Below, piece after piece: positions 26,532 to 35,610 of a stretch of DNA of 64,000 bases. The stretch's first letter is position 1; each line of letters starts with the position of its first letter. The stretch is from NCBI GenBank assembly GCA_023228945.1, contig JALOAI010000013.1:94387-158386 (forward strand). Direction: 5' to 3'. This DNA is from Pigmentiphaga sp. GTDB taxonomy: Bacteria > Pseudomonadota > Gammaproteobacteria > Burkholderiales > Burkholderiaceae_B. The translations under genes were made by a program, and so were the position numbers. The notes under the pieces are model-generated. The model was not told the origin of the DNA and searched no databases. It saw nothing but the letters and a program-made list of their open reading frames with translations.

Positions 26532-27533
26532 TCAATCCGCCCGGATCTCCAGCCGCGTCACCAACTCCTTCCACTGCTCCGCCTCCTTCGCCAACCCCGC
26601 CCGCAAGGTTTCGGCATCCTCGAAACTGGGCACCATGCCCAGCTTGCGATAGCTCTCCTGCAACGCCGAATCCGCCATGGCTTCCTTCGTCCACTTGGCC
26701 AAATCCGCCACGATGGGCTCGGGCGTGCCCGCCTTCACCGTAAACGACCACCAATTGGGCGGAATTGCCTCCATCAACTGCGGATAGCCCGCCTCGGTCA
26801 CGGTCGGCACATCGGGCAGCACCGTGAGGCGCTCGGCGCTCACCACCGCCAACGGCCGCACTCGGCCCGAGGCGATCACGGACTGCAGCGTGGCATATGC
26901 CACCACCGCCAGTTGCACCTCGCCGCTACCCACAGCCGTCGCCATCGCCACCCTGCCCTTATACGGAATGTGCATACCTTTCAGCCCCAGCGTATGCAAC
27001 AGGGACTCGGCCGCAATATGCGGCGGCGTGCCCACGCTGGGCGAACTGAAGTCAAAGGTATTGCCTTTGCGGCCATACTCCACCATCTCGGCCAGCGAAT
27101 GAATGGGCAGGTCGGCATTCACGCCCACGATCAGCGGCACGGTCACGAGCTTGGCCACGGGCGTGAGCTCCTTCAGAGGCTCGATTTTGTGGCTCTCGTA
27201 GACCAGTTGATTGATCAGTATATTGTTGGTGGCCGCCACCAATACGTTGTAGCCGTCGGCGGGCTGGCGCAAAACGTACTGCGTACCGATCAGGCCGCCC
27301 GCCCCCGGGCGGTTGTCCACAATGAAATGATGGCCGGTGCGCTCGCTGATCGCGGCGGTGGCCATGCGCGGCACGATGTCGGCGCTGCCCGCGCCATAGG
27401 GCACCACCACCTGGATCGGCCGATCGGGATAGGAAGCCGCCAACGCACCGCCCGTCAACAAAGAAGCGACCATCAAGCCGGCACAGACCCGGCCCAGGGG
27501 CAAAGCCCGTGCGCAATGAAACAGGATACTCAT
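26532..27533 (-). CDS. Bug-family (TctC-like) periplasmic solute receptor
   Basis: A 333-residue TctC/Bug receptor. Residues 1-33 are a signal peptide ending GALAAS. The mature part has the family motifs PIQVVVPYGAGSADIVPR, FIVDNRPGAGGLIGTQYV, GTPPHIAAESLL and the C-terminal GTPEPIVADLAKW. These proteins bind small carboxylates or amides in the periplasm for TctAB permeases. No permease is next to it, so it is an orphan and could in principle serve the tctBA pair 19 kb away. It lies downstream of the metallo-beta-lactamase-fold gene (185 bp) in the same direction, and the two may share a substrate. Confidence 0.92.
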   Translation of the reverse strand: MSILFHCARALPLGRVCAGLMVASLLTGGALAASYPDRPIQVVVPYGAGSADIVPRMATAAISERTGHHFIVDNRPGAGGLIGTQYVLRQPADGYNVLVAATNNILINQLVYESHKIEPLKELTPVAKLVTVPLIVGVNADLPIHSLAEMVEYGRKGNTFDFSSPSVGTPPHIAAESLLHTLGLKGMHIPYKGRVAMATAVGSGEVQLAVVAYATLQSVIASGRVRPLAVVSAERLTVLPDVPTVTEAGYPQLMEAIPPNWWSFTVKAGTPEPIVADLAKWTKEAMADSALQESYRKLGMVPSFEDAETLRAGLAKEAEQWKELVTRLEIRAD

Positions 27534-27718
27534 GTGACAACTCCTCGAAAAAGCCGGTGGCTGGCGACACGCCGCCTCCGGTGGTGGCTGATAAGCGTGG
27601 GGCCTCTCGCGACGACCCCGGCCGCTCCCCTACTCCCTGGCTCCCGCCCTCGCCCCGAACGCGGACGCTTCTCCGGCGGAGGAAGTCGCGCAGCGCGCGG
27701 AGGCAGTTCAGTGAGCGC

Positions 27719-28774
27719 TCAGAACTTCGGAAATATCTGCCGATCCGCCAGCCAGCGCGACATCGCCATGCGCTCGGCCCGGCGGGCATTCTTGAAACCC
27801 TCGCGATTTTCTTTATTGGGCCAAACGTGGGCGCTGGTCACCGCCATGCGAGTCAGGATTTCCTCCTTCGTCACGTTGAACACCATCATGTCGCGCGCCA
27901 GGGCAAGCGGCCCCTGGTAATGCGTGCGGATCGCCGCTTCCATCTCGGGCGCGGTATCGAAGTCGTTGAAGAAGTGATAAGCCACCGCCAGCCGCGGATC
28001 CACCATCTCGAACACCTTGCCGGCCTCGACCGGATCGGAATGCGCGATGCTGCCGATACCGATGGCCGAGCGCTCGTCGTAGCCCGAGCGCGACATGAGC
28101 TGATCTTTGGTATTGAACGTCTCGTGCACGACCACGTCGGCGTTCTTCGCGTTCTCCACGAAAAAATAGCTTGGCGTGGTATCGCCCGAATACACGAACG
28201 ACAAACCGTTCCAATCCAGCCGCAAACTCACCGCGCCGTCGTAGATATGGACCGCCGGGAAGCTGGTGACCTTTACGCCGTTGCGGTCGTAGACCACGTG
28301 TACCTTCGAATAATCGAACTCATGCACATTGACTTCCGCGCCCACCGCCGGCAACAACCCGACCCGGGTATCGGTATCCCAGGCATACGACTCCATCTGC
28401 TTGGTCACGAAGTGCTTCATGCCGTATTTTTCGAGCGGTCCCGACGGGCCATGGACCTCCAGCGGCTTCGTGCGTCCGCCGGTCCAGCTGCCGATCCAGA
28501 TTTGCGCAAAATCGCCGACGTGATCGGTATGCAGGTGGGTGGCAAAATAGGCTGTCATCTGCTGATACGGGATCTCCAGCGCGCCGAAGTTGGTTTGCGT
28601 GCCATAGCCGAAATCGAACTGGAACTTGTCGCCATTGCCGAGCTCCACCAGCCAGCCGGCGTTGGCTTGCGCCGGGCGCAGAAACGGCCGGCCGGTCCCG
28701 AGGGCGGTGATTCGCATCTCGTCCTTGCCCAGCACCTCGGTATTGGGAAAGAATTGATCGCGTCGCGATTGCAT
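27719..28774 (-). CDS. Metallo-beta-lactamase-fold hydrolase (GntH/AtsA-like)
   Basis: A 351-residue metal hydrolase. The zinc-binding HLHTDH motif places His80, His82, Asp84 and His85, and the later VYSGDTTPSYFF and ADVVVHETF supply further ligand positions. The N-terminus MRITALGTGRPFLRPAQANAGW resembles MBL enzymes annotated as GntH- or arylsulfatase-like. The reaction is unknown. The ATG at 28774 has AGGAG 8 nt upstream; there is no signal peptide. It is divergent from a LysR gene with 102 bp between and upstream of an orphan Bug receptor, which suggests uptake and hydrolysis of one organic substrate under LysR control. Confidence 0.88.
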   Translation of the reverse strand: MQSRRDQFFPNTEVLGKDEMRITALGTGRPFLRPAQANAGWLVELGNGDKFQFDFGYGTQTNFGALEIPYQQMTAYFATHLHTDHVGDFAQIWIGSWTGGRTKPLEVHGPSGPLEKYGMKHFVTKQMESYAWDTDTRVGLLPAVGAEVNVHEFDYSKVHVVYDRNGVKVTSFPAVHIYDGAVSLRLDWNGLSFVYSGDTTPSYFFVENAKNADVVVHETFNTKDQLMSRSGYDERSAIGIGSIAHSDPVEAGKVFEMVDPRLAVAYHFFNDFDTAPEMEAAIRTHYQGPLALARDMMVFNVTKEEILTRMAVTSAHVWPNKENREGFKNARRAERMAMSRWLADRQIFPKF

Positions 28775-28852
28775 GGAACTCTCCTGTGAGCGGTCGATGC
28801 CGGCAGTGTAGGAACTCGGGCCTGCCTTTTGCATTGGCGTTTCCGCAAACAG

Positions 28853-28872
28853 GGTTATCAAAACGGGTAACC
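28853..28872. promoter_or_regulatory. LysR-type binding dyad in the divergent promoter
   Basis: GGTTA (28853-28857), 10 bp, TAACC (28868-28872), an interrupted dyad of the type bound by LysR-family regulators. It lies 4 bp before the LysR gene start, so binding could repress the regulator's own gene. Confidence 0.45.
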
Positions 28873-28876
28873 CCAA

Positions 28877-29866
28877 ATGCTTTCTTCTTCTCCTTCCGGC
28901 CCGCCCCCGCCCGCCAGTCCCACGTCGGGGGATCGTCTGCAATGGCACACGGCCAGCCGCATCCGCCTACGCCAACTGATGCTGGTCGATGCCCTGGGCG
29001 ATGTGAGCAACCTGCGGCTGGCGGCCGACATGCTGCATACCACGATCCCGGCGGCCAGCCGGCTGCTACGCCAGTTGGAAGACGTCATCGGCGTCCCCTT
29101 GTTCGATCGCCAGCGCGACGGCCTGCATGCCAACATCCACGGCGACATCATGATCCGCTATGCCCGCAAGGTCTTGAACGATCTGGCCACCGTGCGTGCC
29201 GAGATCCAATCGGTGGCGCACGGCTTGTCGGGCACGTTGCGCATCGGCACCGTGCAATCCACCGCCAACCTGGTGCTGCCGCGCAGCGTGGCCGCGCTGG
29301 TGCGCGAGTATCCCTCGCTATCGGTCTCGATCCAGGAGGGCGAGATGCATATGCTCCAGGATGCCCTGCGCCGAGGCCAGATCGACCTCCTGATCGGCCG
29401 CGGCATCCAGCGCACCGGGCTCGACGACTTGTCCTATCAAATCATCGCGACCGAGTATTTTTCGGTCATCGCGGGCAGCCGGCACCCGCTGGCGCACGCG
29501 GTCGAAGTCCGGCCTTCCGAGGTGGTTGACGAGCAATGGATCCTGCCACCACGCCACATTGCCCTGCGCAACCTGATCGATAGCTTCTTCGTGCGCAAAA
29601 CCGGCCGCGCACCGGGCCGGGTGATCGAATCGGTTTCGGTGACCACCAACCAGGCCCTGCTCGCCGAGCTGGGTTGCCTGGGCGTGCTGCCCACCAATAC
29701 GGCGAGCCAGTATGAGCAAGCGGGAGCCTTGAGCGTGCTGCCCCTGGACTTGGGAGAGATCTCGGGCCCGCTGGCCATCATCACTCCCGCGGGAGACACC
29801 GCGCACCGCGGCGTGCGCGCCCTGATCGGCCATATCGAGCGGCTGGTGGAGCAGGATGGCGCGTGA
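28877..29866 (+). CDS. LysR-family transcriptional regulator
   Basis: A 329-residue regulator. The N-terminal helix-turn-helix (about residues 28-90) contains LRLAADMLHTTIPAASRLLRQ followed by LFDRQRDGLHANIHGD. The C-terminal effector-binding domain begins GTLRIGTVQSTANLVLPR. It is divergent from the MBL-fold hydrolase and probably controls it and the Bug receptor. The ATG at 28877 begins 4 bp after the GGTTA-N10-TAACC dyad. It converges with the amidase gene, with only 32 bp between stops. Confidence 0.93.
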   Translation: MLSSSPSGPPPPASPTSGDRLQWHTASRIRLRQLMLVDALGDVSNLRLAADMLHTTIPAASRLLRQLEDVIGVPLFDRQRDGLHANIHGDIMIRYARKVLNDLATVRAEIQSVAHGLSGTLRIGTVQSTANLVLPRSVAALVREYPSLSVSIQEGEMHMLQDALRRGQIDLLIGRGIQRTGLDDLSYQIIATEYFSVIAGSRHPLAHAVEVRPSEVVDEQWILPPRHIALRNLIDSFFVRKTGRAPGRVIESVSVTTNQALLAELGCLGVLPTNTASQYEQAGALSVLPLDLGEISGPLAIITPAGDTAHRGVRALIGHIERLVEQDGA

Positions 29867-29898
29867 GCGCGCGCCATCCCCGGTGGAGCGGCGCGTCC

Positions 29899-30933
29899 TT
29901 AGCTTGCCGCGGCGCCCGTGTGCCCCGCCGCCTTGAGTTGCTTGAGCATCGTGAGGGTGAGGAAATGCAAGCCGCCGGTGTCGGCGAACTTGCCGCTGAC
30001 GTTGCCCGCCAGCCCGCCCTCGATCGCCAACTGGCTGCCCAGGTCGAGTTTCTTTTCGCCCGAACCCTCGCTGAAGTCGAGGTCATCGAGATCGACCCAG
30101 ACGATATTGGGCCGCGTCGTCGATTCGAACACCAGGCGCCGATGGGTAAGGTCGGTGACCGTCTGCCAAATCGTCTGGGACACTTCCGGCTTGCCCGGTT
30201 CGGGCTGGCGGAAGGGCTGCGCCACGTTGCGCATGACGCTGAACAGCGCCGCGATGGCTTCGACCTTCGAGGCGGGCTGGGCCAGACGCTCTACGTAGTA
30301 CGCCGCGCGGGCGAAGCGGTCCGACGCGAGAGTCGAGCCCGGCAGCGGCATACTGCCACCGAATCCCTCGATGCGTTTGAGCAACTCCAGTTGCTGGTCG
30401 TACGGCGGCGAATTGGTCATGACTTTGTAGTCGGGCGAATGATGAATCCGGATCTCGCCATCGATGTACTCGAAGATGGCTGAATCGCCGGAGGCATCGT
30501 CCAGCGCCAGGTGAATGGCGGGAACCTCGCCGCTGGCGGGATCGGTAAGCTGGAACACCTGTGTCCGGTGTTTCTCCACCCAAGCGACGGCGTCGGCCAC
30601 GGTTGCGCAATTATCCAGGAAATATTGCAGCCAGATGCCCTGGCTGAGCACGGTGCGCGACGGATCGTACTCCCCATAGACGGACTCGGCGAGCCAGAGG
30701 ATGTGTCCGGCGAGCCCGGCCTCATTGACCCCATCCACCGTCATCAAGTCCAGGGCGGTTACCACGACGCTGCCGTATTTTGCCGTCCACTTCAGGTCGC
30801 CATTGACACCATCGTCGCGCGCGATGCCGCGTGGCAGCTTCCAGAGGTTCGTGGCCAGGTCACGGTGATAATCCATATTCCGGCCGACCAGGACCGCTCC
30901 ATTGGCGTTGGCCCAGACCACTCGAGTGCACAT
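29899..30933 (-). CDS. Ntn-hydrolase of the choloylglycine hydrolase / linear amide C-N hydrolase family
   Basis: A 344-residue Ntn hydrolase. After removal of the initiator Met, Cys2 (MCTRVV) becomes the N-terminal nucleophile. Arg18 and Asp21 in VGRNMDYH, VDGVNEAGLAG and the VMTNSPPYDQQ segment are at the positions typical of bile salt hydrolase and penicillin V acylase relatives. It cleaves linear amides such as N-acyl amino acids or acyl-homoserine lactones; the substrate here is unknown. The start is set at 30933 because the Cys must be residue 2 and an AAGGAGA ribosome site precedes it. No signal peptide, so it is cytoplasmic unless exported another way. Confidence 0.88.
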   Translation of the reverse strand: MCTRVVWANANGAVLVGRNMDYHRDLATNLWKLPRGIARDDGVNGDLKWTAKYGSVVVTALDLMTVDGVNEAGLAGHILWLAESVYGEYDPSRTVLSQGIWLQYFLDNCATVADAVAWVEKHRTQVFQLTDPASGEVPAIHLALDDASGDSAIFEYIDGEIRIHHSPDYKVMTNSPPYDQQLELLKRIEGFGGSMPLPGSTLASDRFARAAYYVERLAQPASKVEAIAALFSVMRNVAQPFRQPEPGKPEVSQTIWQTVTDLTHRRLVFESTTRPNIVWVDLDDLDFSEGSGEKKLDLGSQLAIEGGLAGNVSGKFADTGGLHFLTLTMLKQLKAAGHTGAAAS

Positions 30934-31023
30934 TCGGGTTCTCCTTTCATCATGGATGACAAACCTTCCCACAATAGCCTAGAACCCGCGGGTTGGTGAT
31001 GACGTTGGCGCTCAGGCCCCGGG

Positions 31024-33096
31024 TCAGCCCGGGAATTGTCGCAGGCGCGCGATTTCCTTGCTCACCTCGCCATATCGGCGCAGTGCTTCCGGATCCTGGG
31101 CGGCGCGAGCCACCAGATCGGCCTGTTCGCGCATCAGACGCTGCAAGGTGGCGCTGCGCAAGGTGTCGTCCAGCTCGGCCCGCGGCTCCGGCAGATCGTC
31201 CATCAGCAGCAGATCGGAAGTGGCTTCTATCAGTTCGGACTCCAGCGGGCTGCCCGCCACCGCCTGCAACACCAGGCCGGTATGCGTCGCTGGCTGGCGG
31301 CGCAGCAGGTCGAGCAGATCGAGCACCAGGCCGTAGCCCAGGTCGCGGTCGAGGTTGCTCCAGGCTTCGGCCTCGACCTCCGTCACCAATTGCGGATGCG
31401 CCAGCAGCAGGCGCAGCAGGCGCGCCGGAACCGCCATCACGGGTGCCCGGCGGCCCCGGAAGCCTCCCACCCCGTCGTCGTCCTTGAAGCGCCCACCCCT
31501 GCCGCGCCAGGGCTCGCGCCCTTTGCCCCGCCCGCGGCCGCCGCCATAGTCGCCCCCGGCGACACCACCACGGCCGGGCTCGGGATACCACGGCTCGCCC
31601 GGCCCCGCGTCGAACTCATGGCCGTGAGGCTCGAAGGGGCCGCTCCAGGCCGGCGGGCCGTCGGGTTCGAACATCGGCTCGCCGGCCGGCCCGCCGGCAG
31701 CCCGGCCGCGGGCACCCGCGCCTGGCGTCGGCGCCGGCCGGCCCGCCTCGCGGCCGGCGTGCACCAAGGGGCCGCTGGGAACGTCTTGCAACTGCAGCAG
31801 GGGATCGAGTTCATCGGGTGTCAGCCTGACCTTCTGGGCCAGCTCGCGCACGATCTGCAGGCGCAGGCCGCCTCCCGGCATCGCCTGCAGCAGCGGCTGG
31901 GCCGCGCGAATGCAATGGGCACGGCCTTCGGCGTGCTGCAGGTCGTGCTCGCGCTCCCACTCGTCGAACAGCAATTGCGACAGCGGCATGGCGCCGCGCG
32001 CGGCCTCGCGGAACGCCTCGGCGCCGTGCTCACGCACGAAGGAATCAGGATCGTGCTCGGCCGGCAGAAAGAGGAAGCGAATGGAGATGTCGTCGCGCAG
32101 CAACGACAGGCAAGACTGCAGCGCCCGCCAGGCCGCCTTGCGGCCGGCCTTGTCGCCATCGAAACTGAACACGATCTGGTCGGTCGCGCGCAGCAGCTTC
32201 TGGATGTGCTGCGCGGTGGTGGCGGTGCCGAGGGTGGCCACGGCATTGCCGATGCCCATCTGGGCCAGCGCCACCACGTCCATATAGCCTTCCACCACCA
32301 GCACATGGCCATCCTGGCGTATGGCCTGGCGCGCTTCCCAGAGGCCATAGAGCTCGTGGCCCTTGGAGAAGACCGGGGTTTCCGGCGAGTTGAGGTACTT
32401 CGGCTCGCCAGGCGCGATCAGCCGCCCGCCGAAGCCCACCAGGTGCCCCCGCGCATTGCGGATGGGAAACATCACCCGCTGGCGGAAGCGATCGTAGCGG
32501 CGGCCGTCTTCCGATTCGATCACCAGCCCGCACTCCACCAGAAAGGCGGCGAAGCCGGGTTCGTCGTAGTCGGGAAACAGCGTGGCCAGGCCGCGCCGGT
32601 CGCCACCCGCCCACCCCAGGCCGTACTGCTTGGCAACCCGCCCCGACACTCCGCGCGCCTTGAGATACTCGATCGCGCCGGTGGCCGAACGCAGCTGCTT
32701 GCGATACCAGGCGTCCACCGCCTCCAGCACCTGGCTGTGGCGCGACTCGCGCTCCTTGCGCTCGGCGCGGGCCTGGCGCGCGGCGGCGCTGATCGGCCCG
32801 GCGGGTTCGGCGGGCACGACCATTCCCACCGTATCGGCGAGCTGGCGCACCGCTTCCGGGAAGCTGGCCCCCTGGTGCTCCATCAGGAAGCGGATGGCGG
32901 TGCCATGGGCGCCGCAGCCGAAGCAGTGGTAGAACTGCTTGGTGGGGCTGACCGTGAACGAGGGCGATTTTTCGTTGTGGAACGGGCACAGGCCCAGCAG
33001 GTTGGCACCCGCCTTGCGCAGCTGCACATAGCGGCCAACCACATCTGCCACATCCACCCGTTCGAGCAGGTCCTGGATGAACGACTCGGGGATCAT
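31024..33096 (-). CDS. dnaG: DNA primase DnaG
   Basis: A 690-residue primase that makes RNA primers at the replication fork. The CHC2 zinc domain has Cys37, His40, Cys58 and Cys61 (LCPFHNEKSPSFT; HCFGCGAHG). The toprim catalytic core has Glu269 (VLVVEGYMDV) and Asp313/Asp315 (SFDGDKAG). The C-terminal helicase-binding domain starts near 552. Residues ~440-550 are an unusually long Gly/Pro/Arg-rich linker with RGRGKGREPWRGRGG. It follows rpsU and yqeY in the usual order, but rpoD, normally next, is absent. Confidence 0.97.
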   Translation of the reverse strand: MIPESFIQDLLERVDVADVVGRYVQLRKAGANLLGLCPFHNEKSPSFTVSPTKQFYHCFGCGAHGTAIRFLMEHQGASFPEAVRQLADTVGMVVPAEPAGPISAAARQARAERKERESRHSQVLEAVDAWYRKQLRSATGAIEYLKARGVSGRVAKQYGLGWAGGDRRGLATLFPDYDEPGFAAFLVECGLVIESEDGRRYDRFRQRVMFPIRNARGHLVGFGGRLIAPGEPKYLNSPETPVFSKGHELYGLWEARQAIRQDGHVLVVEGYMDVVALAQMGIGNAVATLGTATTAQHIQKLLRATDQIVFSFDGDKAGRKAAWRALQSCLSLLRDDISIRFLFLPAEHDPDSFVREHGAEAFREAARGAMPLSQLLFDEWEREHDLQHAEGRAHCIRAAQPLLQAMPGGGLRLQIVRELAQKVRLTPDELDPLLQLQDVPSGPLVHAGREAGRPAPTPGAGARGRAAGGPAGEPMFEPDGPPAWSGPFEPHGHEFDAGPGEPWYPEPGRGGVAGGDYGGGRGRGKGREPWRGRGGRFKDDDGVGGFRGRRAPVMAVPARLLRLLLAHPQLVTEVEAEAWSNLDRDLGYGLVLDLLDLLRRQPATHTGLVLQAVAGSPLESELIEATSDLLLMDDLPEPRAELDDTLRSATLQRLMREQADLVARAAQDPEALRRYGEVSKEIARLRQFPG

Positions 33097-33124
33097 GCGC
33101 GCCCGCTCCGCCAGCCGGTGGGTC

Positions 33125-33589
33125 TCAACCTTTGAGGCGGGCGGCCAGGGTCTTGGACACCTCGGCCATATCGGCCCGGCCCGCCAGGCGCGGCTTGACC
33201 AGCGCCATGGCCTTGCCCATGGCCGACGGGCCGCTGGCGCCCTGCGCCGCCAGTTCGGCCAGCGCCGCCTCGATTACCGCGGCGATCTCGGCGGGATCGG
33301 CTCCCCGCGGCAGGAACTCCTGCAGGACCTCGATTTCGGCGCGCTCTTGCGCCGCGGTGTCGGCACGCCCGGCCTGTTCGAAAGCCGCCGCCGATTCCCG
33401 GCGCTGCTTGACTTGCTTTTCGAGGATGGCCACGACCTCGGCGTCGCTCAACTCACGCCGTTCGTCGACTTCCTTCTGCTGGATCGCCGCCTGCGCCAGA
33501 CGCAAGGTGCCCAGGCGGGCGGAGTCTTTGGCTCGCATGGCGACCTTGACGGCTTCGCCCAGGCGCAATTTGAGAGAGGTATCGCTCAT
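33125..33589 (-). CDS. yqeY: GatB/YqeY domain protein
   Basis: A 154-residue YqeY protein: LRLGEAVKVAMRAKDSARLGTLR at the start, VKQRRESAAAFEQAGR in the middle and the ending LVKPRLAGRADMAEVSKTLAARL. The domain is the one that forms the tail of GatB, where it contacts tRNA in the transamidosome. The stand-alone protein is common between rpsU and dnaG in proteobacteria, but its exact role is not settled. It lies 28 bp upstream of dnaG in the same direction. Confidence 0.93.
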   Translation of the reverse strand: MSDTSLKLRLGEAVKVAMRAKDSARLGTLRLAQAAIQQKEVDERRELSDAEVVAILEKQVKQRRESAAAFEQAGRADTAAQERAEIEVLQEFLPRGADPAEIAAVIEAALAELAAQGASGPSAMGKAMALVKPRLAGRADMAEVSKTLAARLKG

Positions 33590-33614
33590 GGTATATCCTG
33601 AAAATTAACGACTG

Positions 33615-33645
33615 CAGCCGCCGACGGCAATCCCGTGGGCGGCTG
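33615..33645 (-). terminator. Stem-loop between rpsU and yqeY (possible attenuator)
   Basis: CAGCCGCC / GGCGGCTG with a 15-nt loop. On the minus strand it is followed within 8 nt by TTAATTTT. A weak internal terminator would let rpsU be made in excess over yqeY-dnaG, as known for the corresponding E. coli operon. Confidence 0.4.
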
Positions 33646-33697
33646 GAGCTCTGGCGGCGTTGCCCGGCCCGCTGGCGCGGGCGCCGGCCAACGGCGA

Positions 33698-33910
33698 TCA
33701 GTACATGCGCGGAGGCAGCTGCTGGCTACGAATGCGCTTGTAGTGGCGCTTGACCGCGGCGGCAGCCTTGCGCTTGCGCTCGGCGGTGGGCTTTTCGTAG
33801 AACTCGCGTGCGCGCAGCTCGGTGAGAAGACCGGTTTTTTCGATGGTGCGCTTGAAGCGGCGCAGCGCGACTTCAAACGGCTCGTTTTCTTTCAGACGGA
33901 CGGTGGGCAT
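33698..33910 (-). CDS. rpsU: 30S ribosomal protein S21
   Basis: A 70-residue S21: MPTVRLKENEPFEVALRRFK, then TERKRKAAAAVKRH, with a basic C-terminus. S21 helps the small ribosomal subunit start translation. The ATG at 33910 gives the usual length. It is the first gene of rpsU-yqeY-dnaG. A good promoter lies ~200 bp upstream (34109-34137), which leaves a long leader. Confidence 0.97.
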   Translation of the reverse strand: MPTVRLKENEPFEVALRRFKRTIEKTGLLTELRAREFYEKPTAERKRKAAAAVKRHYKRIRSQQLPPRMY

Positions 33911-34108
33911 GCAGTAGCGCCTTCCTTGTGTAGTAATCGTAACGGTGAAATAGGGAAAACAGCGATTGAGCACACACGCCGATATCACCTCCCGGGGCGG
34001 GCGCGTACTCCTGGAATTTTCGGGCCGTACCGGCGTGGCGCCAGAACCCAAACACGCGGGCCAAAGCCACGACCAAACAGATACGACCGAACTAACGAAT
34101 AGCCGTAA

Positions 34109-34137
34109 ATAATAGCACGGATGTGCGATACTACCAA
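34109..34137 (-). promoter_or_regulatory. Promoter of rpsU-yqeY-dnaG
   Basis: On the minus strand: TTGGTA, 17-bp spacer, TATTAT, close to the sigma70 consensus. The leader to the rpsU ATG would be about 190 nt. Confidence 0.6.
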
Positions 34138-34173
34138 CACCGTTTTCACCCGCTTTTTTGGTGCCAGATCCCC

Positions 34174-35589
34174 ATGTCGCAGAACGAGTCCTCCCCCAAT
34201 CAGTTCGATAAAAAGGCCCAGGCCTGGTCGGCCCGCTTCTCCGAGCCCATGTCCGACCTCGTCAAGCGCTACACCGCCTCGGTGGATTTCGACAAACGCC
34301 TGGCGGCCGTCGACATCCAGGGTTCGCTGGCCCATGCAGACATGCTGCACGCGGTGGGCATTCTGTCGGCCGACGACCTCGCCGCCATCCAGCGCGGCAT
34401 GGCGCAGATCCTGACCGAGATCGAGGCCGGACGGTTCGAGTGGTCGCTCGATCTCGAAGACGTCCACCTCAACGTCGAAAAACGCCTGGTCGAGCTGGTG
34501 GGCGACGCCGGCAAGCGGCTGCACACCGGCCGCTCGCGCAACGACCAGGTGGCCACCGACATCCGCCTCTGGCTGCGCGGCGAGATCGATACCTCGCTGG
34601 ACCTGCTGCGCCAGCTGCGGCACGCGCTGGCCGAGCTTGCGCTGCGCCATGCCGACACCATTCTGCCCGGCTTCACCCATCTGCAGGTGGCCCAGCCCGT
34701 CACCTTCGGCCATCATCTGCTGGCCTACGCCGAAATGTTCGGCCGCGACGCCGAACGCCTGGCCGACTGCCGCCGCCGCGTGAACCGCCTGCCACTGGGC
34801 GCGGCCGCCCTGGCCGGCACCTCGTTCCCGATCGACCGCGAGCGCGTGGCCCGCACCCTGGGCTTCGACGATGTCTGCCGCAACTCGCTGGACGCGGTGT
34901 CGGATCGCGACTTCGCCATCGAATTCTGCGCCGCCGCCGCGCTGGTGATGACCCATATTTCGCGGCTCTCGGAAGAGCTCGTGATCTGGATGAGCCCGCG
35001 CGTGGGCTTCATCGATCTCGCCGACCGCTTCTGCACCGGCAGCTCGATCATGCCGCAAAAAAAGAACCCCGACGTGCCCGAACTGGCGCGCGGCAAAACC
35101 GGCCGGGTCAATGGCCACCTGGTCGCCCTCCTCACCCTCATGAAGGGCCAGCCGCTGGCCTACAACAAAGACAACCAGGAAGACAAAGAAGGCCTGTTCG
35201 ACACCGCCGACACCATGCGCGACACCCTGCGCATCTTCGTCGACATGATCGGCGGTATCCAGGTGCGGGCCGATGCCATGCGCGCCGCCGCCCTGCAGGG
35301 CTTCGCCACCGCCACCGACCTGGCCGATTACCTCGTCAAGCGCGGCCTGCCCTTCCGGGACGCCCACGAAGCGGTCGCGCATGCCGTCAAGGTGTGCGTG
35401 GATCGCGGCTGCGACCTCGCCGACCTCAGCACCGCCGAGCTGCAAGCCTTCCACCCGCAGATCGGCGACGACGTGCACCAGGTGCTCACTTTGGAAGGCT
35501 CGGTCAATGCCCGCGCCCATATCGGCGGCACGGCCCCCGCCCGCGTGCGCGAGGCGGCGCAGGCGGTTCTGGAAGCCACCCGGAGCTGA
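34174..35589 (+). CDS. argH: Argininosuccinate lyase ArgH
   Basis: A 471-residue enzyme of the fumarase/aspartase superfamily that splits argininosuccinate into arginine and fumarate, the last step of arginine synthesis. The signature loop GSSIMPQKKNPD holds the catalytic Ser region; HTGRSRNDQVATD and FTHLQVAQPVTFGHH are the other conserved segments. I use the ATG at 34174 (MSQNESS); an upstream in-frame ATG at 34123 would add 17 residues not typical of the family. It is divergent from rpsU. argA, the first enzyme of the pathway, is also in the window at 55.7 kb. Confidence 0.97.
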   Translation: MSQNESSPNQFDKKAQAWSARFSEPMSDLVKRYTASVDFDKRLAAVDIQGSLAHADMLHAVGILSADDLAAIQRGMAQILTEIEAGRFEWSLDLEDVHLNVEKRLVELVGDAGKRLHTGRSRNDQVATDIRLWLRGEIDTSLDLLRQLRHALAELALRHADTILPGFTHLQVAQPVTFGHHLLAYAEMFGRDAERLADCRRRVNRLPLGAAALAGTSFPIDRERVARTLGFDDVCRNSLDAVSDRDFAIEFCAAAALVMTHISRLSEELVIWMSPRVGFIDLADRFCTGSSIMPQKKNPDVPELARGKTGRVNGHLVALLTLMKGQPLAYNKDNQEDKEGLFDTADTMRDTLRIFVDMIGGIQVRADAMRAAALQGFATATDLADYLVKRGLPFRDAHEAVAHAVKVCVDRGCDLADLSTAELQAFHPQIGDDVHQVLTLEGSVNARAHIGGTAPARVREAAQAVLEATRS

Positions 35590-35610
35590 AAGGTTCGGCT
35601 GCCAACGGCC

